Source: Mesorhizobium sp.
Lineage (GTDB): Bacteria; Pseudomonadota; Alphaproteobacteria; Rhizobiales; Rhizobiaceae
Length of the DNA: 64,000 nucleotides
Reading direction: 5' to 3'
NCBI GenBank assembly: GCA_004020315.1
Contig: SAQG01000028.1
Span: 1 to 64,000 of the forward strand
This document shows positions 10,882 through 21,822 of this stretch, in pieces; position 1 is the first letter of the stretch; the number at the start of each line of letters is the position of its first letter. The notes below the pieces were generated by a model, which worked only from the letters and a program-made list of their open reading frames with translations, was not told the DNA's origin and made no database searches. A program made the translations under genes and the position numbers.

Positions 10882-12654
10882 TTAGGCGGCCGCGTCCGTG
10901 ATGGTGCGGCTGAGGCGGCGGACTTCCTCGTCGTTGAGCAGGCCGCCGGCGCGCAGCAGGCTGGCGAAGCGGCCATTGCGCATCGACAACTCGGCGAAGC
11001 CACCCATTTCGACCACCTTGCCCTTGTCCATGAACACGACCAGATCGGCATCGCGAACGGTGGTCAGGCGGTGCGCGATGATGAAGGTGGTGCGAGCGCG
11101 CCGCAATTCGTCGATCGCTTCCTTGACGCGGTCTTCCGTCTCGACATCGAGCGCGCTGGTCGCTTCGTCGAGCACCAGGATGGGTGCATCCTTCAGCACG
11201 GCGCGCGCGATCGCGATACGCTGGCGCTCGCCGCCCGAAAGCTGTCCGCCGCGTTCGCCGACGACCGTATCGTAGCCGTTGCTCTTCGACAGGATGAAAT
11301 CCTGCGCGGCAGCGGCATTGGCGGCGGCGTGGACCTCATCATAGGTCGCCTCGGCGCGCCCGACGCGGATATTGTCCTCGATCGAGCGGTTGAGCAGGCC
11401 CGCATCCTGGAACACGGTGGCGATCGAGTGGCGCAGCGACTTGCGGGTCACCGTGCGGGTATCGATGCCATCGATCAGGATGCGGCCGCTGGACGGCGAG
11501 AAGACCCGCTGCAAAAGATTGATGAGCGTGGTCTTGCCTGCGCCCGTCGGGCCGACAATGGCCACGGTCTGGCCGGCACTGACCTCGAACGATACGTCGT
11601 TCACACCCTGCCCCGAATTGGCGAATTCGAAGCTGACGTTTTCAAAACGCACATGACCAGTGACATTGACGAGGTCACGCAGCCCGTCCGGTTCGGCGGC
11701 GTCGGCCGCGGAGTCCTCTAGGCGATAAAATTCCTCGAGCTTGGCCCTGGCTTCCGAAATCTGGTTGGCGAAGGCCGACATCTGGTCGAGCCGGGCAATC
11801 AGCAGCGTCGCAAAGCCGGTAAAAGCGATGACGTCACCGATACGCAGTTGGCCATGCATGACCAGATAGGAGCCGATCAACAGCACGACCATCATCGAAA
11901 TGGTCGACGACAGGCGGTGAAGAGCGTTGGCCAATGCCCACCAGTCGAGCACCGGATACTGGGCATCAAGCAGGTTCTTGACATAGCGCTTCAAGGCGTC
12001 GGTCTCGTGGCCGATGCGATTGTAGCTCTGCAGCACGGCGACATTGCTGACCGAGTCGCTCACATGCGCGAACACTTTATGAAAGTGCCGCTCCACGGAC
12101 GCCTGGCCTTCCCTGGTGCGACGCATCACCAGCCGTCCGATTCCGACGTAGAGCGCGCCCAGCGCCAGCAGGACCATCGACATGCGAATATCCATGCTGA
12201 GCGCCGTCGGCACCAGCAGAACCAGCGCGACAACAGTCGACAAATGCTGCCTCATGAACTCGAGCCAGAGGCTGAACAAGGTCTCGACCGCGCGCAGGAG
12301 CGTATGCAGCGAATTGGAGGTGCCGCGCTGATGATGCCAGGCAAGCGGCATGGTGATCACGCGCTCGAATGACTGGCAAAGGACCTCGCTGCGCCGTGCG
12401 TGGGCAAAACGGTCCGCGCCGCGCGCCACCAGAACGAAGGCGACGACGTTGAAGACGCCGATACCGGCCCATACGGCGAGCGTCGAAAAGACCGAGCCGC
12501 CGTCCGAAATAGCATCGATCACCCGCCCGAACATGATCGGCTCAAGGATGGCGATAATGGCAAGCGCGACATTCGCTCCGCAGATAAACGCGACGCGTTT
12601 TCTGTCGGCAGCGAGATAACCGAGCGCTCTCCAGTAGATCTGCAGAAGGGACAC
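10882..12654 (-). CDS. ndvA: Cyclic beta-1,2-glucan ABC exporter (ATPase-permease)
   Basis: A 590-residue half-transporter: an N-terminal six-helix type I exporter domain (about 20-305) fused to an ABC ATPase with Walker A GPTGAGKTT (368-376), signature LSGGERQR (472-479) and Walker B ILVLDEATS (492-500). Length, order and sequence fit NdvA/ChvA, which exports cyclic beta-1,2-glucan to the periplasm, where it supports osmotic adaptation and host infection. It lies just downstream of ndvB on the same strand but is separated by 360 bases and a terminator, so it probably has its own promoter. Confidence 0.93.
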   Translation of the reverse strand: MSLLQIYWRALGYLAADRKRVAFICGANVALAIIAILEPIMFGRVIDAISDGGSVFSTLAVWAGIGVFNVVAFVLVARGADRFAHARRSEVLCQSFERVITMPLAWHHQRGTSNSLHTLLRAVETLFSLWLEFMRQHLSTVVALVLLVPTALSMDIRMSMVLLALGALYVGIGRLVMRRTREGQASVERHFHKVFAHVSDSVSNVAVLQSYNRIGHETDALKRYVKNLLDAQYPVLDWWALANALHRLSSTISMMVVLLIGSYLVMHGQLRIGDVIAFTGFATLLIARLDQMSAFANQISEARAKLEEFYRLEDSAADAAEPDGLRDLVNVTGHVRFENVSFEFANSGQGVNDVSFEVSAGQTVAIVGPTGAGKTTLINLLQRVFSPSSGRILIDGIDTRTVTRKSLRHSIATVFQDAGLLNRSIEDNIRVGRAEATYDEVHAAANAAAAQDFILSKSNGYDTVVGERGGQLSGGERQRIAIARAVLKDAPILVLDEATSALDVETEDRVKEAIDELRRARTTFIIAHRLTTVRDADLVVFMDKGKVVEMGGFAELSMRNGRFASLLRAGGLLNDEEVRRLSRTITDAAA

Positions 12655-13014
12655 TTCAGCTACTCCGGCAAATTGTTATTGTGCACTGCATCATTTTCTG
12701 ACTCGTACCCGTTGACGTGTCGCGAAACAATGCCCGTGTACCCCTTCAGTTCCCAATCCGCGAACAAAAGATGGCGACGCTGCGAAATCTGTCGTGATCA
12801 CCTAACGGTTTGAGAAGAAAGGCAAAATGTCAGCCTTGCGGCAAAATCGTGGCAGGCTGGAAGCACTGCCGAAATTTTAATCAGCAACTGGTCATGTACG
12901 AATCCAAAAAGCCGGCATCGGCTTTTGGGAAATCTCACGCGCAATAGAATTGTTAGAGTAACTTTAAATAACGCACATCCTCAAGATGCACAAAGACGCT
13001 CCAAATCCTTGAAG
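12655..13014. other. ndvB-ndvA intergenic region
   Basis: This 360-base gap is more A/T-rich than the genes on either side and holds no credible coding frame. It contains the ndvB terminator (12904-12928) and must contain the ndvA promoter, which I cannot place with confidence. The ndvA Shine-Dalgarno is weak (no clear GGAGG before 12654). Confidence 0.5.
12904..12928 (-). terminator. Rho-independent terminator of ndvB
   Basis: Read on the minus strand, AAAAGCCG and CGGCTTTTT pair around a four-base ATGC loop and the stem ends in a T run. It lies 87 bases past the ndvB stop and before ndvA, in the right place to end ndvB transcription. Confidence 0.75.
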
Positions 13015-16000
13015 CTACGCCGGTATCCTGACGACCAGATCGGCCTTGTCGCCGGCTTTCGGTTCGAAAGACGAAGCCTTCGTCTTTTTACCATTTACCT
13101 CGAGCAAGACGGCTTTGGCCTTCTTGTCGCGGACAACCTGAACCCTGAGCTCGGCCCCCAGCACCTTGAGCCTTGCCGTATAACCGTCCCAATGGCTGGG
13201 GAGTTTCGGCCTGAACTGGATGCGCTCTCCCCTGCGCTCGATGCCGAGGATGCTTTCGACCGCCGCGCGATAAAGCCAGCCGGCCGAGCCGGTATACCAG
13301 GTCCAGCCGCCGCGGCCGCCCTTGCCTTGCCCGGCGTAGACGTCGGCCGCGACGACATAAGGCTCGACGCGGTAGTGCTCGGCAGCGGCTTCGTCGAGCG
13401 CGTGGTTGACCGGGTTGAGCATCGAGAAGCAGCGGTAGGCGTCGTCGGTACGCCCCATTTCAGCGAGCGCAATGACGAACCAGGTCGCCGCGTGGGTGTA
13501 CTGGCCGCCGTTTTCGCGGACACCCGGCGGGTAGCTCTTGATGTAGCCTGGATTCTGTTCCGTCCTGGAGAAGGGCGGGGTGAAAAGCTTGACGATCTTG
13601 AGCTCGTCGTCGACGAGCATTTTCATCGCCTGCTGCATCGCCGTCGTCGACCGCGCCGGATCGCCCTCGCCCGACAGCACGCTCCACGACTGGGCAATCG
13701 AGTCGATCTTGCACTCCTGCGAACTGCGCGACCCCAGCGGCGTGCCGTCGTCGAAGCTGCCGCGCCGATACCATTCACCATCCCAAGCGGTGCTTTCCAG
13801 CGCCCGCTTCAGCACCTCGGCGTGTTTTGTCCAGGCTTGCGCACGCTTGGTATCGCCTTCCGCCTGGGCGACTTGTGCAAAGTCGCCCAGCGTCTTCAGC
13901 AGGAACCAGCCCAGCCAGACGCTCTCGCCCTTGCCGTGCTCGCCGACACGGTTCATGCCGTCGTTCCAGTCGCCACCGAGGATCAGCGGCAGTCCGGCGG
14001 GGCTGCTGCGCTTGATGGCAAGGTCGAGTGCGCGCGCGCAATGATCGTAGAGTGATGCGGTCTTCTTCGATATCTCGGGGGTGAAAAAAGCGTCGTGCTC
14101 GCCTTCTTCCAGCGGCGGCCCTTCGATGAAGGGCAGTTGCTCCCTGAGGATCGCGGTATCGCCGGTCACCAGCAAGTAGTGTGCCGTGGAATGGGCGAGC
14201 CAGACCACGTCGTCGGAAATCATGGTGCGGACGCCTGCCTCGGTTCGCGGCAGCCACCAATGCTGCACGTCGCCTTCGGGGAATTGCCGCCGCGCCGCGT
14301 TGAGGATCTGGTCGCGCGCCAGTTTCGGATCATGGACAAGCAGGGCCAGCGTGTCCTGCAACTGATCGCGGAAGCCAAATGCGCCGCTCGCCTGGTAAAA
14401 CGCCGAGCGGGCGCGGATGCGGCAGGCGAGGCTCTGATAGGGCAACCAGTGGTTGACCATGGCGTTGAGCGCCTTGTCCGGCGTCTCGACCTGGATGGTG
14501 TCGAGAAACCCACGCCAGGTGCGTTCATTGTCAGCCAGCCGCTGATCGAAATCCTTGCTGCGATGATGCTGTACCAGCGCGCTGGCTTCCTCGGCAGAGG
14601 CTGCATCGCCGAGCAGCCAGAGCAGCGTCACGTCGCCGCCGGCAGGGATGTCGACGTCGCGTGCAATTGCAGCACAAGGATCGTCGCCGGCCTCGACGCG
14701 GTCCGACAGGCTGGCGCCGCTGAGCACGGCATGCGGAAGTTCGCTGGAGCCATGCCGGCCGATGAACTCGCCGCGGTCGGCCGTCACCGAATGTGCCGCG
14801 CCGTCGGCGGCAAGGAAGGCGACCCGCTCGCTGAAGTCGAGCCCGTAGGGATTTTGGGCCAGCAACGCGCCCGTCGCTGGATCCCTGGACGGAACGATGG
14901 TCGCCGCGGTGCGCGAACGATGGCTGCCAAGAACCCATTCCGCATAGGCATAGACGCGCAGGCGCGCAGGCGCCGAACCCGAATTCTGGATGCGCAATCG
15001 GGAGATTTTCACCGGATCGACGGGATCCACCACATGAGTAAGGTCCATCGACAGCGGCCCGTGCTTCGAACGGAAGGTCGAAAAACCCTGCCCGTGCCAT
15101 GTCTCGTAGGTCACGGCGGGATCGCGCACCACGGCGGCCAGCGGGGAGAACGCCCGGCCGCTGGCATGGTCATAAATATAGATGCCCTCGCCGGGCCGGT
15201 TGGTGACCGGGTCGTTCGCCCACGGCGTCAGTTGATAATCGCGGCTGTTTCGGCTCCAGGTGAAGGCAGCGCCTTCAGCCGAAACATGGAAACCGAACGA
15301 AGCGTTGGAGACGACGTTGATCCAGGGCTGCGGCGTGGTGCGCCGGCCAGCAAGACGCACGACATAGTGGCGTCCGTCGCCCTCGAAGCCGCCAAAGCCG
15401 TTCCACTGATTGAGCCCGCTGCCGTCGACAGTGCCTTCGATTGAAGCCTGGACTCCCCATGGCTGCGGCGCCGGCAAAGACGGTTCACGAAGCGCTACGG
15501 CACCCGCCGGCTGCAACGCGTCCCGCGCTTGCAGCGCAGCGGCCTCGGCGCGCTCGATCTGATCGAAGATGGTGCCGTTGCGCGTGTGCAGAACGACGCG
15601 GGCGACGGCGAGCAGCGTCTTGTAGGTCGCCTCGTCCATCAGGTCGCGGCGCACCGCGAAGATGTGCTGGCGGGGTCCTAGTTCCTTGCCGCGCAGGCGG
15701 CTGTTTTCGCACAACGTCTCGACCGCCCGCTGCAGGTCCTGCACGTAGGATGAAGCCTGCTCGTTGACGACGACAAAGTCGATCATCATGCCGCGGGCGC
15801 GCATATACTCCTGGAATCGGAGCGCCTGGGCAACGATTTCGAGGTCGGCGACATCGCCGATCCTGACCAGGAAAATCGGAAAGTCGCCGGATATGCTGGT
15901 CGGCCACAGGCCCGACTGCTTACCGAGCCCGGAGGCGATCGATTCGGCCGGTAGGCGCAGGAACGGATCCGGGTAGATCAGATAGCGCGCCAGATTCTGC

Positions 16001-19000
16001 ACATTGGCGGCATCGGCAAGGCTGAGACCGAGATGACGGGTCTGCACCTGCGAGCGGGTCCAGGCGAGCATCGCCTGGCGGGCGAAGGCTTCGGGATGAT
16101 CAAGCCGCGCAATGGCTTCTTCGAGTTCGGCACGGTTGGCGCCGACGGCAGTCCAGAAGGTCAGCGATATCTTCTTGTTGGCCGGCACGCGCACCTGTCG
16201 GCGAAGTGCTGCGACCGGATCCAGCGTGAAGCCGGAATGGCCGCCAAGCTTGGCGCCGGGATCGAAGGCGGCGGCCTCGGTAATGGTACGGCCGCGACCG
16301 ATGAAGGCGCGCCGGTCGGTTTCGGCCTCGGCGTCGCGCGTCGACCCAGACGGGTCGGTGACGAAATGCACCAAGGTGACATCAGGCTCGTCCGTTTCCC
16401 GCTTGCGTCTCGTGGCGAAAATCGCGCCGTTGTTCGCAGCGATTTCGGTTTCCACGAACATTTTCGAGAACGCCGGATGCGCGTTGTCGGATGCCTCGGA
16501 GCCCAGCACCAGTTCAGCAAAAGAGGTCACTTCGATATGGCGGTCGACTGGGCCGTCATTGTAGAGCGTCACCCGCCGGCCTTCGCCGTTTCCTTCCGAG
16601 ATGACGATGCATTCGACCTCCGAACGCAATGATCCCACCGACTTGACGAAGCTCGCCTTGTCGTCGGAGAACAGCGTCTGCACCTCTTCGTGGGCGGCAC
16701 GCTTCGGCTCGGCGGTGGCCGACCACCAGTCGCCGGTGCCGGAGTCGCGCAGGAAGATATAGGAGCCAAGCCGATCCTCGGTCGGATCCGGCTGCCAGCG
16801 CGTGACGGCAAGCTCGCCCCAGCGACTATAGCCGGAGCCGGTTGCGGTAACCATGACCGAGTAGCGGCCATTGGACATGACGCTGGTCGAACGCAGCGCC
16901 TTGAGGGGGTTGAGCACGATGCGCGTATCGGGGCTCTCGACTTCCGTTTCGTCCTTCGACCGTTCGTCGGCCTCTGTCCTGACGGTGGCGGTCGGGATGT
17001 CGCGCGGCGCTCTTTCCTGCAGCAGCAACTCGGCCGACTCGATCACCGGATCGCTGTGGAAACGGTCGCGCAGGCGTCCTTCGAAGATGGCGTCGGCAAC
17101 GGCGGCGATCGACATGCCGGAATGGTGGGCCATGTAGTTCAGCACGACGACATGGTCGGTGCCCTCCGGCACGCGCTGCGGCGTGAAATCGACCGCATCG
17201 TAGAAGCCGTGCCGGCCAAGGGCGCCGAGCCGCCTCAGCCTGGCCAGGTTCTGCACCGATTCCCGCGGGGTGAACTGCGCCGCCAGCACGGTCGCATAAG
17301 GCGCGATCACCGTGTTCTGGCCAAGACCTCGCTTCAGGCCGAGCCCAGGCACGCCGAAATTGGTGTACTGGTAGGTCAGTTCGCGGTCGCGGGCGTTGTA
17401 GGCCGCTTCCGAAATCCCCCAGGGCACATTCTTCGAGCGGCCGTACTGGATCTGGCGTTTGATGATGAGCTTGCTGGTCTGATTGAGGATGCTGCCCTGC
17501 GGCTCCTTCATCACCAGCGGCGGCATCAGATACTCGAACATCGAGCCGGACCAGGACATCAGCGCGCCCTTGAACCCGATCTCGACGATCGGCCGGCCGA
17601 GGTGGAACCAATGCTCCGTCGGCAGATCGCCCTTGGCTATGGCGAACAGGCTGGTCAGCCGCGCCTCGGAAGCCAGGAGGTCGTAGCAGCTTTCGTCGAG
17701 CTGATGCTCCTCGACCCGGTAGCCGATCGACAGGAGCTTGCGTTCCTTCCGCATAAGAAAGGAGAAATCCATTTCGAAGGCGAAGCGCCGCGTGCGCTCG
17801 CGCAACGAAAGAAGCTTGGCCCGCAGCGCTTCGACGGCACTGTCGTCGCTATGCGCGTCGTGGACATGCGCTTCGCAGGTGGCTTCCAGTCTCGCCGCCC
17901 AGTCGGCTATGATGTCGCTCTGCGTCGATGCGGCCTCAGTATGGATAGCGATGGCGAGCTTGCGGATCTCGCCGGCCAGAACGGCCAGGTTGATGGTGCG
18001 GATCGACGCCATCTCGGGCTGTGCCTTGATCGATTCGACCGCGCGCCGCATTCCGTCGAGGCGATCGGCGAGTCGCTGGCGCAACGGGCGCAACTGGCGG
18101 CGGTCGTCAGGCAACTCCGCCAGGCTTTCGTCGAGGATCGTCACCGTATCGAGGATACCCTCGAAATCGCCCTGAAGGTGGACTGCAGGCGCTTCCGCCC
18201 ATTCGGCACAGGCGGCCGCCACCGCCACCAGATGGCCGGCGAGATTGCCGCTATCGACGGCGGAAATGTAGAGCGGATAGAGCGGCTTCAGCGTCGTCGT
18301 GTCATACCAGTTGAAGAGATGGCCGCGCTCACGCGGCATGCTCTCGATGGTCGACATCGTGGCGTCGATGCGGGTGGCGGCGTCGGACAGGCTGATCCAG
18401 CCGAAATCGCGGGCCGAAACCACCGACAGGAGATAAACGCCGATATTGGTCGGCGAGGTGCGGGGCGCCACGACAGGCGCCGGACTTTCCTGAAAATTGT
18501 CGGGCGGCAGATTGTGATGCTCGGCCGTCACGAAGGTCTCGAAATAATGCCATGTGCGCCGCGCAACAGTGCGCAGCGCATGGATGTCGGCCGCCGATAT
18601 GCGCAAACGGTCCTCGGTTTCGGCCGAGCGGCTGATCCAGAAGGCGAAGGCCGGCGAGCCGATCCAGAACAGCGCGAAGAAGAAGGCGACGAAAGCTCCG
18701 GTCGAATCGGCCAGAACAGGGATGGCGAGGCCGACGACGCCGACAATCACCGCGCCGTACATCATGCCGTAATAGGAGCCGAGATCGTTGTCGCCGTTCT
18801 TGTGAGCCTGCGAGGCAGTGCGCCATTCGAGCAGGTTTTTCCGGCTGACGAACAGGCGGTAGAGCGTACGAATGATGGCATCGCCCATCATCCAGGCCAG
18901 ATGCGCCATCAGCACTATCTTCAGCGCCACCAGGGCGGTGCCGAAGACGACGTCGCGCGCCAGTGCCGAGAAATGGCCGCGCGGCGTCTGGTCACCGCTT

Positions 19001-21576
19001 TTCGGCAGAATGGCGTGGACGATGTCGAAGGTCGGCGCCATGAACAGTGTGAGGATCAGCAGCGCCTGCCATTGCGCGGCCTGTGTGAAGGGCAGTAGCG
19101 TCCAGCCGGCAATCGCGGCCATCACCCAGAAGATCGGAGTCAGCGAGCGGCGCAGATTGTCGACCATCTTCCAGCGCGACAGCGCCGGTACGCCGGAGCG
19201 CGGATTGAGAATGAAGCCCAGAAGCTGCCAGTCGCCGCGCGCCCAGCGATGGTGGCGTGACGCGTCGACCGAATAGCGGGTAGGATAGTCCTCGACCAGT
19301 TCGACGTCCGTGACCAGTGCCGCGCGTGCCAGGGCGCCTTCGAGCAGATCGTGGCTGAGGATGGTGTTTTCTTCGATGCGGCCCTTCAGCGCCGCTTCGA
19401 AGGCGTCGACATGATAGAGCCCCTTGCCGGTGAAAGAGCCGTCGCCGAAGACGTCCTGGTAGATATCCGAGACGGCAAAGACATAGGGATCGAGGCCGCG
19501 ATTGGCGGAAAAGACCCGCTGGAAGAAGGATGCGTCGTCGCCGCTGGTCAGGGAAGCGGTGATGCGCGGCTGCAGGATGGTGTAGCCGGCGGTGACAACG
19601 CGCTTTGCCGCGTCGTAATGCGGGCGGTTGAGCGGATGGCAAAGCTTGCCAACCAAGCTGGCGACGGCATCGCGGGTGGTGCGCGTGTCGGCGTCCAGCG
19701 TCATCACATGGATGACGTTTTCCGGCAACGGCACATCCAGCGGCAAAAAGGTGGTGTCGCTGTCACCGCGCAGCAGAAGATTCAGTTCGTGCAGCTTGCC
19801 GCGCTTGCGTTCCCAGCCCATCCAGGCGCCCTGGGATTCATTGTAGAGCCGCCGGCGGTGCAGGACGTAGAAACGCGGCGCGCCTTTGCTGGGATAGCGG
19901 GCGTTCAGCCGCGCGATCTCGTCGCGAGCATATTGGAGGATCTCGATATCCGCCGCGTCGATTTCGGTTTTGCTGTCCGGCCAATCCGAAAGCAGAGCGA
20001 AATGGATTTCGTCCGCCGTATTGGCCAGGTGATGCACTTCTATGTTGCGGATGTTTTCCTCGACGTCGTCGCGCGAGCCGATCAGCGACGGCACCACCAC
20101 CAGCGTGCGGGCCTCGGGCGGCATGCCGCGTCTGTAGTCGTAGCCGACGAGGCGGGTGGGCTTGAGGAACAACGATACGACGGTGTTGAAGAAGGCAAGC
20201 GCGCCTTCGCTGGCCGGCACGGCAAACAGCGCCAGCATCAAGACGATCGACGGCACGGACAGGCCGAGATTGGCAAGGGCGTTGCCGGAGAGAACCAGAA
20301 GCAGGACCGTCAGCGCGAACACCGGCACGACAATGCCCAGCCATCCGATCTTGCGGAACGCCCGTTTGACCGTGACGCTGACGGTCGGCCGATAGCCGAT
20401 CGCCTTTTCCAGTTCCAGCCGGCGCGGGCCGACCAGAAAGAACCCGACGTCGGTGTGAGCGGTCGGACCGGTGCCGGTGGTATCGGCGACAGCGGCATGG
20501 CCGGCGAGTTCGATCGCCGTTTCAGCAACGCGGAATTCAGAACGATCGGAGCGGCGCGCCATTTCCTCGATCGCGGTCCGGTACTGATCGCGCGAGAAGA
20601 AATCGAGCGTGGCGAAATCGGTGCGCTCGCGCAGCAAGGTGTCGATGCGGCTGACACCTTCGAACCAAACCGTCCAGTCGATATCGTTGATAAGCCTGAG
20701 GCCGCGGATGATGTTGCCGGTGGTTACGTTGCCGCCCGACAGCGTGCGATGCTCGCTGATGATGATTTCCTCGGCATCGGAGCCGGACTTTTCAAGTTCG
20801 CCCTCCAGCCATTCCAGCGCCCTGCCAGCATTTTGCGACCCGTCGCGCAGGCGGTAGAGCAATTGGGTTGCAAAGGTGGTGTCCTGTGCATGGGCGACGT
20901 AGTTCGACAGGATCGCCTGACGGTCGGTGCTGTCGTCGATCGCCAGCACGCGGTCAGCAACCTCGTTGGCAATCTGGCGCATCTGCCGGGTACGATTGAC
21001 CCGGACCGCAATCCGGCGAAGATTTTCGATCAGAACGAAGCGCAGCAGCGACGGCAGCGCCCAGAGCTCGCCGATCTTCAGCGGCTCGACGGACTGAAAG
21101 CCCTCGACGATCGCCTTGAACATGGTCGCAGAGACGGAGCTGTCCGAATGCGCGACATAGGTCCAGGCCAGCGCAAGCGCGCGCGGCACGCTGGCGCCGT
21201 TGGACAGCTTCAGTGTCGGCAACTCCCGATAGAAACGGCGCGGCAGGTCGCGCTTGACCTGGAAGATGGTTTCCTCGACCAGATAGTTGTTGTCGAGCAG
21301 CCATTGCGCCGCCGGCGTGATCGTCTCGCCCCTCGCCTGCGCGGCATTGGTCGAGCGGTAAACTTCGAGAATCTTGCTGGCGCTGTCGCGCACGCGTGGC
21401 TGGAAGTCGAACGGCTCCAGGCCGAACAGATCCTTGACGTCACCCTTGGCGAGGCTTGTACCCAGCGTGCGCAGGCGCTCTTCCGGCAGGAAATTGGAGC
21501 GTATCGGCTCCTCTGTAATGGCCGGAAAGCCCGCGCTCGTCTTTTCCATTTGGGTGGGGGTCGTCTGAATATTCAT
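13015..21576 (-). CDS. ndvB: Cyclic beta-1,2-glucan synthase
   Basis: A giant inner-membrane enzyme of 2853 residues (2867 from an upstream GTG at 21618). It builds cyclic beta-1,2-glucan from UDP-glucose: initiation on itself, elongation, chain-length control and cyclisation. Visible parts are an N-terminal cytoplasmic region, membrane segments from about residue 400, the GT84 glycosyltransferase core with TLDADTR near 625 and HHRWARGDWQ near 780, further membrane segments, two glucoamylase-like/beta-sandwich regions, and a C-terminal GH94 phosphorylase domain with GGDWNDGMN near 2535. I prefer the ATG at 21576 (MNIQTTPTQ) to the GTG, though neither has a strong ribosome site. The full family length is kept. 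Its exporter ndvA follows. Confidence 0.95.
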   Translation of the reverse strand: MNIQTTPTQMEKTSAGFPAITEEPIRSNFLPEERLRTLGTSLAKGDVKDLFGLEPFDFQPRVRDSASKILEVYRSTNAAQARGETITPAAQWLLDNNYLVEETIFQVKRDLPRRFYRELPTLKLSNGASVPRALALAWTYVAHSDSSVSATMFKAIVEGFQSVEPLKIGELWALPSLLRFVLIENLRRIAVRVNRTRQMRQIANEVADRVLAIDDSTDRQAILSNYVAHAQDTTFATQLLYRLRDGSQNAGRALEWLEGELEKSGSDAEEIIISEHRTLSGGNVTTGNIIRGLRLINDIDWTVWFEGVSRIDTLLRERTDFATLDFFSRDQYRTAIEEMARRSDRSEFRVAETAIELAGHAAVADTTGTGPTAHTDVGFFLVGPRRLELEKAIGYRPTVSVTVKRAFRKIGWLGIVVPVFALTVLLLVLSGNALANLGLSVPSIVLMLALFAVPASEGALAFFNTVVSLFLKPTRLVGYDYRRGMPPEARTLVVVPSLIGSRDDVEENIRNIEVHHLANTADEIHFALLSDWPDSKTEIDAADIEILQYARDEIARLNARYPSKGAPRFYVLHRRRLYNESQGAWMGWERKRGKLHELNLLLRGDSDTTFLPLDVPLPENVIHVMTLDADTRTTRDAVASLVGKLCHPLNRPHYDAAKRVVTAGYTILQPRITASLTSGDDASFFQRVFSANRGLDPYVFAVSDIYQDVFGDGSFTGKGLYHVDAFEAALKGRIEENTILSHDLLEGALARAALVTDVELVEDYPTRYSVDASRHHRWARGDWQLLGFILNPRSGVPALSRWKMVDNLRRSLTPIFWVMAAIAGWTLLPFTQAAQWQALLILTLFMAPTFDIVHAILPKSGDQTPRGHFSALARDVVFGTALVALKIVLMAHLAWMMGDAIIRTLYRLFVSRKNLLEWRTASQAHKNGDNDLGSYYGMMYGAVIVGVVGLAIPVLADSTGAFVAFFFALFWIGSPAFAFWISRSAETEDRLRISAADIHALRTVARRTWHYFETFVTAEHHNLPPDNFQESPAPVVAPRTSPTNIGVYLLSVVSARDFGWISLSDAATRIDATMSTIESMPRERGHLFNWYDTTTLKPLYPLYISAVDSGNLAGHLVAVAAACAEWAEAPAVHLQGDFEGILDTVTILDESLAELPDDRRQLRPLRQRLADRLDGMRRAVESIKAQPEMASIRTINLAVLAGEIRKLAIAIHTEAASTQSDIIADWAARLEATCEAHVHDAHSDDSAVEALRAKLLSLRERTRRFAFEMDFSFLMRKERKLLSIGYRVEEHQLDESCYDLLASEARLTSLFAIAKGDLPTEHWFHLGRPIVEIGFKGALMSWSGSMFEYLMPPLVMKEPQGSILNQTSKLIIKRQIQYGRSKNVPWGISEAAYNARDRELTYQYTNFGVPGLGLKRGLGQNTVIAPYATVLAAQFTPRESVQNLARLRRLGALGRHGFYDAVDFTPQRVPEGTDHVVVLNYMAHHSGMSIAAVADAIFEGRLRDRFHSDPVIESAELLLQERAPRDIPTATVRTEADERSKDETEVESPDTRIVLNPLKALRSTSVMSNGRYSVMVTATGSGYSRWGELAVTRWQPDPTEDRLGSYIFLRDSGTGDWWSATAEPKRAAHEEVQTLFSDDKASFVKSVGSLRSEVECIVISEGNGEGRRVTLYNDGPVDRHIEVTSFAELVLGSEASDNAHPAFSKMFVETEIAANNGAIFATRRKRETDEPDVTLVHFVTDPSGSTRDAEAETDRRAFIGRGRTITEAAAFDPGAKLGGHSGFTLDPVAALRRQVRVPANKKISLTFWTAVGANRAELEEAIARLDHPEAFARQAMLAWTRSQVQTRHLGLSLADAANVQNLARYLIYPDPFLRLPAESIASGLGKQSGLWPTSISGDFPIFLVRIGDVADLEIVAQALRFQEYMRARGMMIDFVVVNEQASSYVQDLQRAVETLCENSRLRGKELGPRQHIFAVRRDLMDEATYKTLLAVARVVLHTRNGTIFDQIERAEAAALQARDALQPAGAVALREPSLPAPQPWGVQASIEGTVDGSGLNQWNGFGGFEGDGRHYVVRLAGRRTTPQPWINVVSNASFGFHVSAEGAAFTWSRNSRDYQLTPWANDPVTNRPGEGIYIYDHASGRAFSPLAAVVRDPAVTYETWHGQGFSTFRSKHGPLSMDLTHVVDPVDPVKISRLRIQNSGSAPARLRVYAYAEWVLGSHRSRTAATIVPSRDPATGALLAQNPYGLDFSERVAFLAADGAAHSVTADRGEFIGRHGSSELPHAVLSGASLSDRVEAGDDPCAAIARDVDIPAGGDVTLLWLLGDAASAEEASALVQHHRSKDFDQRLADNERTWRGFLDTIQVETPDKALNAMVNHWLPYQSLACRIRARSAFYQASGAFGFRDQLQDTLALLVHDPKLARDQILNAARRQFPEGDVQHWWLPRTEAGVRTMISDDVVWLAHSTAHYLLVTGDTAILREQLPFIEGPPLEEGEHDAFFTPEISKKTASLYDHCARALDLAIKRSSPAGLPLILGGDWNDGMNRVGEHGKGESVWLGWFLLKTLGDFAQVAQAEGDTKRAQAWTKHAEVLKRALESTAWDGEWYRRGSFDDGTPLGSRSSQECKIDSIAQSWSVLSGEGDPARSTTAMQQAMKMLVDDELKIVKLFTPPFSRTEQNPGYIKSYPPGVRENGGQYTHAATWFVIALAEMGRTDDAYRCFSMLNPVNHALDEAAAEHYRVEPYVVAADVYAGQGKGGRGGWTWYTGSAGWLYRAAVESILGIERRGERIQFRPKLPSHWDGYTARLKVLGAELRVQVVRDKKAKAVLLEVNGKKTKASSFEPKAGDKADLVVRIPA

Positions 21577-21822
21577 TGAAAATTCCGCATAGGGGACGCA
21601 TAGCGGCGTCACCGCCACGGCAATGTCCCTAAAACCGATTCAAATGCAATTGGTTGCATCGAAACACGGGCCGAAAGTTTGTTTTCGCACCACAACTTTC
21701 AGACGATCATCCCCTCGCTCCCGTTGGGACTTGATCGACGGAAGGATTCGGGCTTTTTCGTGATGTGGACTTGAGCTTACGGCATATTTCGCCGGTGTTG
21801 CGATCATGTTTCGAAACAGGCG

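Noticed and set aside
16690..21579. Long plus-strand open frames (802 and 742 codons) opposite ndvB
   Set aside because: Same shadow effect under a giant, clearly coding gene; no family resemblance and no ribosome sites.
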